This document shows positions 57,476 to 64,000 of a DNA stretch of 64,000 nt, piece by piece. A model generated the notes under the pieces. The model searched no databases, was not told the origin of the DNA, and saw only the letters and a list, made by a program, of their open reading frames with translations. This DNA comes from Actinostola sp. cb2023 (taxonomy: Eukaryota; Cnidaria; Anthozoa; Actiniaria; Actinostolidae): NCBI GenBank assembly GCA_033675265.1, contig JAUJYZ010001007.1:111249-175248 (forward strand), given 5' to 3'. How positions within the stretch are numbered: the stretch's first letter is position 1; each line of letters begins with the position of its first letter. Both the position numbers and the translations under genes were made by a program.

Positions 57476-59438
57476 GTACAAACACTACAGACACATGCGA
57501 TTGGACATACCCCATTTACCCCACGCCAAAGGTCCGCTAGTACAAACACTACAAACAGATACGGTTGGACTTACAGAGCTTTACGCCATGCCAGAGGTCC
57601 CCTAGTACGAACACTACGGACACATACGGTTGGACTTACAGAGCTTTACCCCATGCCAGAGGTCCCCTAGTACGAACACTACGGACACATACGGTTGGAC
57701 TTACGGAGATTTACCCCACGCCAGCGGTCCCCTAGTACAAACACTACTGACACATACGGTTGGACTTACAGAGCTTTACCCCATGCCAGAGGTCCCCTAG
57801 TACGAACACTACGGACACATACGGTTGGACTTACAGAGCTTTACCCCATGCCAGAGGTCCCCTAGTACGAACACTACGGACACATACGGTTGGACTTACG
57901 GAGATTTACCCCACGCCAGCGGTCCCCTAGTACAAACACTACTGACACATATGGTTGGACTTACAGAGCTTTACCCCATGCCAGAGGTCCCCTAGTACGA
58001 ACACTACAGACACATACGGTTGGACTTACGGAGATTTACCCCACGCCAGCGGTCCCCTAGTACAAACACTACTGACACATACAGTTGGACTTACAGAGCT
58101 TTACCCCATGCCAGAGGTCCCCTAGTACGAACACTACGGACACATACGGTTGGACTTCTAGAGACTTTACGGACCATACAGAGCTTTACCCCAGTACGAA
58201 CCAGTTGGACTTACAGAGCTTTACCCCATGCCCTAGTACGAACACTACGGACACATACGGTTGGACTTACGGATATTTACCCCACGCCAGCAGTCCCCTA
58301 GTACAAACACTACTGACACATACGGTTGGACTTACAGAGCTTTACCCCATGCCAGAGGTCCCCTAGTACGGACACTACGGACACATACGGTTGGACTTAC
58401 AGAGCTTTACCCCATGCCAGAGGTCCCCTAGTACGAACACTACGGACACATACGGTTGGACTTACGGAGATTTACCCCACGCCAGCGGTCCCCTAGTACA
58501 AACACTACTGACACATATGGTTGGACTTACAGAGCTTTACCCCATGCCAGAGGTCCCCTAGTACGAACACCAGACACATACGGTTGGACTTACGGAGATT
58601 TACCCCACGCCAGCGGTCCCCTAGTACAAACACTACTGACACATATGGTTGGACTTACAGAGCTTTACCCCATGCCAGAGGTCCCCTAGTACGAACACTA
58701 CTGACACATACGGTTGGACTTACGGAGCTTTACCCCACGCCAGCGGTCCCCTAGTACAAACACTACTGACACATACGGTTGGACTTACAGAGCTTTACCA
58801 CATGCCAGAGGTCCCCTAGTACAAACACTACGGACAAATATAAGTTTGGACTTACGGATCTTTGCCCCACGACAGCGGTCCCCTAGTACAAACACTACTG
58901 ACACATACGGTTGGACTTACAGAGCTTTACCCCATGCCAGAGGTCCCCTAGTACGAACACTACGGACACATACGGTTGGACTTACGGAGATTTACCCCAC
59001 GCCAGCGGTCCCCTAGTACAAACACTACTGACACATACTGTTGGACTTACAGAGCTTTACCCCATGCCAGAGGTCCGCTAGTACGAACACTACTGACACA
59101 TACGGTTGGACTTACGGAGCTTTACCCCATGCCAGCGGTCCCCTAGTACGAACACTACTGACACATACGGTTGGACTTACGGAGCTTTACCCCACGCCAG
59201 CGGTCCCCTAGTACGAACACTACTGACACATACGGTTGGACTTACGGAGCTTTACCCCACGCCAGCGGTCCCCTAGTACAAACACTACTGACACATACGG
59301 TTGGACTTACAGAGCTTTACCACATGCCAGAGGTCCCCTAGTACAAACACTACGGACAAATATAAGTTTGGACTTATGGATCTTTGCGCCATGCCAGAGG
59401 TCCCCCAGTATGAACACTACGGAGACATAACGTTGGAC
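57476..59438 (+). repeat. 65-bp satellite, main array with dimer structure
   Basis: About 30 units of 65 bp with the phrase CATACGGTTGGACTTAC. Two unit types alternate over much of the array. One has CGGACACATACGG, then GGAGATTTACCCCACGCCAG; the other has CTGACACATACGG, then AGAGCTTTACCCCATGCCAG. This gives a 130-bp higher-order unit. Reading frames in it end at CCCTAG of each third unit and are not genes. Confidence 0.92.
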
Positions 59439-59491
59439 TACTCAGGCAACTTAAGGCCAGGAGTAGCTGCTATTAACTTCAAATTGTCTTA

Positions 59492-60042
59492 CCACCGATT
59501 TCATTACTACGTGCCCGACGACAGAGTGGTGCGAGTTTGGCGATTCTCTTCCATCAATCAAACACATTTGGCGAGACTACCAATTACAACCAAGGAGTTT
59601 GGCTCAATAACATTCGTACGATTGAGAGATAAAAGTGCCTTTGCAATTATTATAACTCCAAAAGACAAAGAGAAATAATTTTGTAAATATTTCCATTTCA
59701 TTTTGAGGAACATTTGCACTGCTAAATTTGATTGAAATTCACAACCGTTAGTCCTAATTAGTCTCCCAGAACTTCAAAGCTGCGTTTGACACCAAATGAG
59801 CAAGTATTTTATTCTACCTAATATATCTTCTAGTTATCAGATCGACAAAAGTAAGGTAAATAGGAACGAAACATTTATATTCCAACCAGTTTAATCAGTC
59901 TCAAACAACCAAATGTTTATTGAGTCAAGCTCCTTGGTTGTAATCGGTAGTCTCGCCAAATGTGTTTGATTGACGGAAGAGAATCGCCAAAATTCGCACC
60001 AGGAACTTTTCTCTGTCGGGCGCGTAGTAATGAAATCAGTGG
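59492..60042. mobile_element. TA-target element with about 150-bp inverted repeats
   Basis: TA at 59490-59491 and 60043-60044, ends CCACCGATTTCATTACTACG and CCACTGATTTCATTACTACG. Arms run through GGCGATTCTCTTCC and ACATTTGGCGAGACTACC. The two mirrored reading frames with NQTHLARLPITTKE come from these arms and are not genes. Confidence 0.8.
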
Positions 60043-60092
60043 TAATAGAGTTACATATAATCAAATCAAACAATTTTATGCCATATGACATA

Positions 60093-61554
60093 CAGTACAG
60101 CCTAGAAGTATGTTAACATTACACGCGTGTGTTTCGCGTGGGCCCGTCCACACGGACGGACTCCGTACGGACGGGCTCCGTCCGTGTGGACAGGCTCCGT
60201 CCATACGCGTGTGCTGATCAATAAACCCCACGCAGAACAACTGCTCATTAACTTTCTACGATTTCCCCAGGGATTTAGAAGGTGTGATGTAGTTCAACAC
60301 GAAGATTGTATGATGAGTTCGAACGAACCAGCCGATCCGCGACTCAGCGTAATGTTTCGTTGTTTACACCGACAATCGTGATTTATAAACTTCAATGTGC
60401 GTGAACGCTTGACAAATTAATAAATATTTCTGGTTGAATCTCTGATGAAATACATGTACCTCAAGTATTCATTGTTTTCGGTTGGATCTGCTGAGTTGAA
60501 CGCTCGATCGTGTGTGTGACCCGCCGACCATGCACACACAGTGAATACAACCATGTGACATAAGTTTCTTTACTCAATACGAGCTTTTACATTAAAAGTC
60601 TATTATTCAGCCTTCATAAGACAGTCTGAAAAGTCCATCTGTGAGTGATCTTCGGGTTCAACGTGAAGCCATTTGTTTCTCAGTTGGTGTGAAACACGAT
60701 TGTTGTTTAGTGGCGTGACGAGTCGTTCTTCAAAACGCATTCGAAGTGCACCACAATATTAAACGAAAGTTTCGATCCATAATTAAATGTTCCTATGGTT
60801 TTAGAGTGAAAAAGTAGAAAATGTAGAGTTTACAGGGTCTTATTTTTCATTCCTAGCACTAAAACGGCAAAGTGACAACGCAACGGTATGCAAATTATTT
60901 TGATCTCTGAGCTGTCACAACAACGCTTTTGACATCTAATCAGCCGTCATGCTTTTATGTCTTCAAGGAAACCTCTCACTTTAATGTATAACATTCAAAT
61001 ACTGTTAAAAAAGCTTTTGTAAAATAAGTTTTTCATCTAGTCTAGAAGCTGGGATGGCTAAAAGAGATTGTAATTATCTGTTGGCATCGTTAGTCTCATT
61101 TCACACATCGTGACTGGTTTGAAACCGGTTCACGGCTGCATGTGAGAATTTTAAAATTCCGAGTCATTCACAACTTGAAACTTTTCGAATATAATTCTTC
61201 TCGTAGATAAAACGTTTCTTTCCTCAAACAGTTAAAATAGTATCATCAAATGTGAAGTAAGAAAACAGATTTCGAAAAAGAGCAAAACATTCTTGAAACG
61301 CCGGTTGAGTTGTTTACGATTCACACTCGTACGGACGGGGTCCGCGCTTACGGACGGATCCTGCTGTTCTTTGTGAATCAAATTCATGGTCAATTGCTCG
61401 ATAACAATAACTGTATAACAAAAGAAATGCCCACGCGTACGGACAGGCTCCGTTTTACAGCAAAGACGGGCTCCATCCATACGCGTGGGGTCCGTTAACG
61501 CAGCCCACGCAAAACCCGCGCGTGGGCATGTTAACATACTTCTAGGCTGTACTG
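60093..61554. mobile_element. Tc1/mariner-like element with CAGTACAGCCTAGAAG ends
   Basis: TA at 60091-60092 and 61555-61556, inverted ends CAGTACAGCCTAGAAG then TATGTTAACAT. Subterminal copies of ACGGACGGACTCCGT-like words occur near both ends. Length is 1462 bp, with no transposase. Confidence 0.8.
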
Positions 61555-62103
61555 TATTTCGTCGAACTTAATATTTTGGTGGTATGGAATGTGTCACATG
61601 GCATGTTACATCATAAATCACATTTTTCAACATGGGCCAATGGGGACAAAAGGAACTAAATATGTTTTGCAGTTTTAGTGTTGTCTTCATGTGTTCTTTA
61701 CAAATCTGCCATAATCGTTTGGGCCATCATTCGTGTTTTAGGATAATATGCAAAATAGATCACGTGACTTCACATTTCAGCTTTTATCTCCAAAAACACA
61801 AATGATGGCCCAGCGGTTAGGGCAGATTTTTAAGGAACACACTAAGGCAACACTAAAACTGCAAAAACATATCTAGTTCCTTGTCCCCATTGGCCCATTT
61901 TGAAAAAGGTCATTTATGATGTAACATGTCACGTACACATCTCATATCACAAAAATACCACCAAAATATTAAGTTCGACGAAATATGTCATATGGCATAA
62001 AATTGTTTAATTTGCTTATATGTAACTCTATGAAGACAATTTCAAGTGTACAGCCGAATTTCAAGTGTACAGCTGAAAACTCCTGGCCTAAGTGGCCTGA
62101 GTA

Positions 62104-62260
62104 GTACAAACACTACAGACACATATGGTTGACTTACAGACTTACAGGTCCCCTAGTATGAACACTACTGACACATACGGTTGGACTTACAGAGCTTTAC
62201 CCCATGCCAGAGGTCCCCTAGTACAAACACTACGGACAAATATGATTTACCCCACACTAG
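62104..62260 (+). repeat. 65-bp satellite, right segment
   Basis: Two to three partial units, ending near 62260 where ordinary sequence begins. Confidence 0.8.
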
Positions 62261-62559
62261 TATGGTTGGCGAAATGGTGCAAAATTCAAGAATGCAATAG
62301 TGATTCATGTTCAATAATTATTCATTCACATTCAAGATCGATATAGGTATTCACTAATAAAACAATTCACATTCAACATCTACATTTACATTCACAATCC
62401 ACTGGCAGCATTCACGATTTATATTCGTCCAAGAAGAAATAAATAAATAATCCCAAGTTCGATTCGTTCAAGAAATTTAGTATCAACTATCCATTCAAGA
62501 ATTTATATCCATTCAAGAATTTGATGTTTCTTCGTTCATGTGGGTTGCGGATAGAAAAT

Positions 62560-62925
62560 CGTGGCTTGTTATACCAAGTGATCATCGACTCAGATTCAAA
62601 GCACATCAGAATTCCCGTAACAATGGAAAACACAACTGAAGCCAGACATATTAGCCTGTGACCCCGTAACTCGAAATGTTTACATCACATCAGGCTTTGG
62701 CATCTACATGTACGATTTCCTAAAGGGTTACTCAACTAGAATCGTGAAAACGCTAGGCACCATCAACAGCCTGGCCGTAGATCACGTTTGCAAGAAGCTC
62801 TACTGGTCTTTGTTCTATGGCAATGAGATCATGGTTTCAAATCTGGACGGTACCCCAGGTAACGGAACTTATTCAAGTGGAATATCCACGTGCTACATCA
62901 TTGGATATTAAATCTGGGTAAGGAC
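62560..62925 (+). pseudogene. LDL-receptor class B (YWTD) propeller fragment
   Basis: Words of a YWTD repeat in order: IDSDSKHIRIPV, then ACDPVTRNVYITS, SLAVDHVCKKLYWS (the YWTD word) and NEIMVSNLDGT, then VEYPRATSLDIKSG. The frame changes near 62655 and near 62855. The last part ends right before a GGTAAGG that could be a donor. It resembles LRP-type receptors, but with two frame breaks it is a relic or a poorly assembled exon. Confidence 0.6.
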
Positions 62926-63022
62926 TATGAGAAGGTAATTTTTTTGTTCACCGGGGGATTACATGGGGGCTTCTATTGTTCTGGGTTAGGGTCACTATAG
63001 TTTTTATCTTGGTACCTTTGTT

Positions 63023-63967
63023 AGTCGGGGCTTCCTGTGGAAGGCCCGACTCTAAAAATGCAGTCCGGTCGTCAACGTTGTCGTCTTCTTTGACCTCAAA
63101 TCGCCAACTGGGTTCTAAAGCGCATGCGCCCTGTGCCGGCCGTTAAGATAATCAGCGAAGGCTCTAACAACATGGTTTATCAACACGAGACATCGCTTCT
63201 TCATAAACCTTGTTGGAGGAAGGTTATGTCGTCTTGTTGCACCGAGCCGAGGTAATTTTTTTTTAAACCCATATTTACACTTCATCCAAACATTGTTTTA
63301 ATCACTCTGCGATGTCTAGTTTATGTATACGGTATTTGTATTTGTATGGATATGTTTATGGTACCAAATAAACTATGTCATTGTCATTCATGATTCGCTG
63401 AGTTTGTCAAATCGCAGTAAATTGCAAGGAAAGCATCTATGTTGTTCTACCAAACACTGTTTTAATCGCACTAAGATATCTATAGACCGAATGCAATGCA
63501 ATAATAGCGGAATCAGTAAATCTCATTTATTGTGTAGTTAGTGATATGTTACAGCCATCGTTTCAAAGAGTATAATAACAAAAAGAAACCTACAAGATTT
63601 CAGAGCGATTCTACAAAAATGTAAAAAGTTATAGCGAATTGAAATCACACAAAGATTTGTATGAGAAATTGAGTTTTGGACTACTAGCCTCGTTTCAATT
63701 ATTATTATTATTATTATTATTGTCGGCCATGCAATTGCTAGAATTCAAATGGCTATAATTACTTTACGAGGGTTTCATTTAAATTGATGGGCTTTTGGTG
63801 TATTACTAGACCATGTATGATCTTTCAAAAAAATGATATTATATTTATTAAATTCGTATTTTTTCTCAGTTTATGCAAATTATTCCGCCATTCCGTATTG
63901 CATTCGGTCTATATTTAGTTCAAATAGTCTACATATCAGTTAGACTTCACGCTAGTAGAGCATCTAG
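63023..63967 (+). mobile_element. Helitron-like element B
   Basis: Starts AGTCGGGGCTTCCTGTGG, has GGAAGGCCCGACTC after it (a 5-prime hairpin), then AGCGCATGCGCC, CCGGCCGTTAAGATAATC, CCTTGTTGGAGGAAGG and ATGGTACCAAATAAACTATG. The end is TTCACGCTAGTAGAGCATCTAG. An ATT microsatellite lies at 63697-63722. No protein. It is the shortest complete copy in the window. Confidence 0.6.
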
Positions 63968-64000
63968 TTTCAGTACATAACCCAAAATTCAAGGGAGGGG

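Larger units (their letters stand above)
59441..62101. mobile_element. TA-target foldback element, copy B, with two nested insertions
   Basis: Same ends and arms as copy A (CTCAGGCAACTTAAGG at the left, right end at 62101). It is 2661 bp because two other TA-target elements (59492-60042 and 60093-61554) are inserted in its left arm. With them removed it is about 650 bp. Its right flank is the same as that of copy A. Confidence 0.85.

Noticed and set aside
57711..59430. Chain of reading frames of 60-100 codons with a repeated TNTTDTYGWTYRALPHARGP motif
   Set aside because: They arise from the 65-bp satellite read in shifting frames; each ends at the same CCCTAG, and the unit length is not a multiple of three.
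59301..60091. Two mirrored frames with NQTHLARLPITTKE
   Set aside because: Both come from the arms of a TA-target element; one runs out of the satellite into it.

Overview
This window comes from a metazoan nuclear genome. It is AT-rich, its genes have spliceosomal introns with GT-AG borders, and it carries a tRNA-derived SINE, CR1/L2-like LINE scraps and many DNA transposons. The mix (piggyBac, a RecQ plus DUF6589 transposon, Crypton, a Polinton-type polymerase, hAT) suggests a marine invertebrate. A cnidarian is my best guess, but that is inference. I see no convincing complete host gene; nearly everything I can name is mobile DNA or satellite. Region by region: 0.6-3.1 kb holds a broken protein-primed DNA polymerase B on the minus strand. 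3.5-7.8 kb holds a block of a 150-bp satellite, a non-autonomous piggyBac-like element and telomere-like repeats. 8.4-11 kb holds a two-exon transposase-like gene of unknown class with one frameshift. 13.6-14.7 kb has nested MITEs with long C and G runs. 14.7-15.5 kb has an unidentified 248-codon ORF. 15.6-18.4 kb is a 150-bp satellite with a 450-bp higher-order repeat, split by a TTAA element. 18.9-22.8 kb has a Crypton remnant and several TIR elements. 23.8-27.3 kb is a SINE split by an apparently intact 3.1-kb piggyBac. 27.3-29.06 kb is a Helitron-like element carrying LINE endonuclease sequence, and next to it is a LINE tail. 29.65-37.76 kb is an 8.1-kb transposon with a 9-bp target duplication. 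It encodes an intact RecQ-type helicase on the plus strand and a broken eight-exon DUF6589-type protein on the minus strand, much like the AcademH group. 38.93-47.12 kb is an 8.2-kb transposon with about 815-bp terminal inverted repeats and TTAA ends, and its transposase-like protein is one I cannot assign to a superfamily. 47.3-53.4 kb has a second Helitron-like copy, MITEs, a degraded RecQ scrap, a zinc-finger exon and a near-perfect 353-bp palindrome. 53.6-62.3 kb is a 65-bp satellite with a 130-bp dimer structure, split by a hAT element (8-bp duplication) and by two copies of a TA-target foldback element, one of which carries two further TA-target elements. 62.6-64 kb has a broken LDL-receptor YWTD fragment and a third Helitron-like copy. 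The functional parts are transposition machineries. piggyBac encodes a transposase with all four expected aspartates. The 8.1-kb element pairs a helicase with a putative DDE protein. The smaller elements are non-autonomous and could be moved by relatives elsewhere; the TTAA elements are candidates for piggyBac-like enzymes. Three coding regions are each broken by a one-base shift at a 7-8 base homopolymer, so some apparent pseudogenes may reflect consensus errors.
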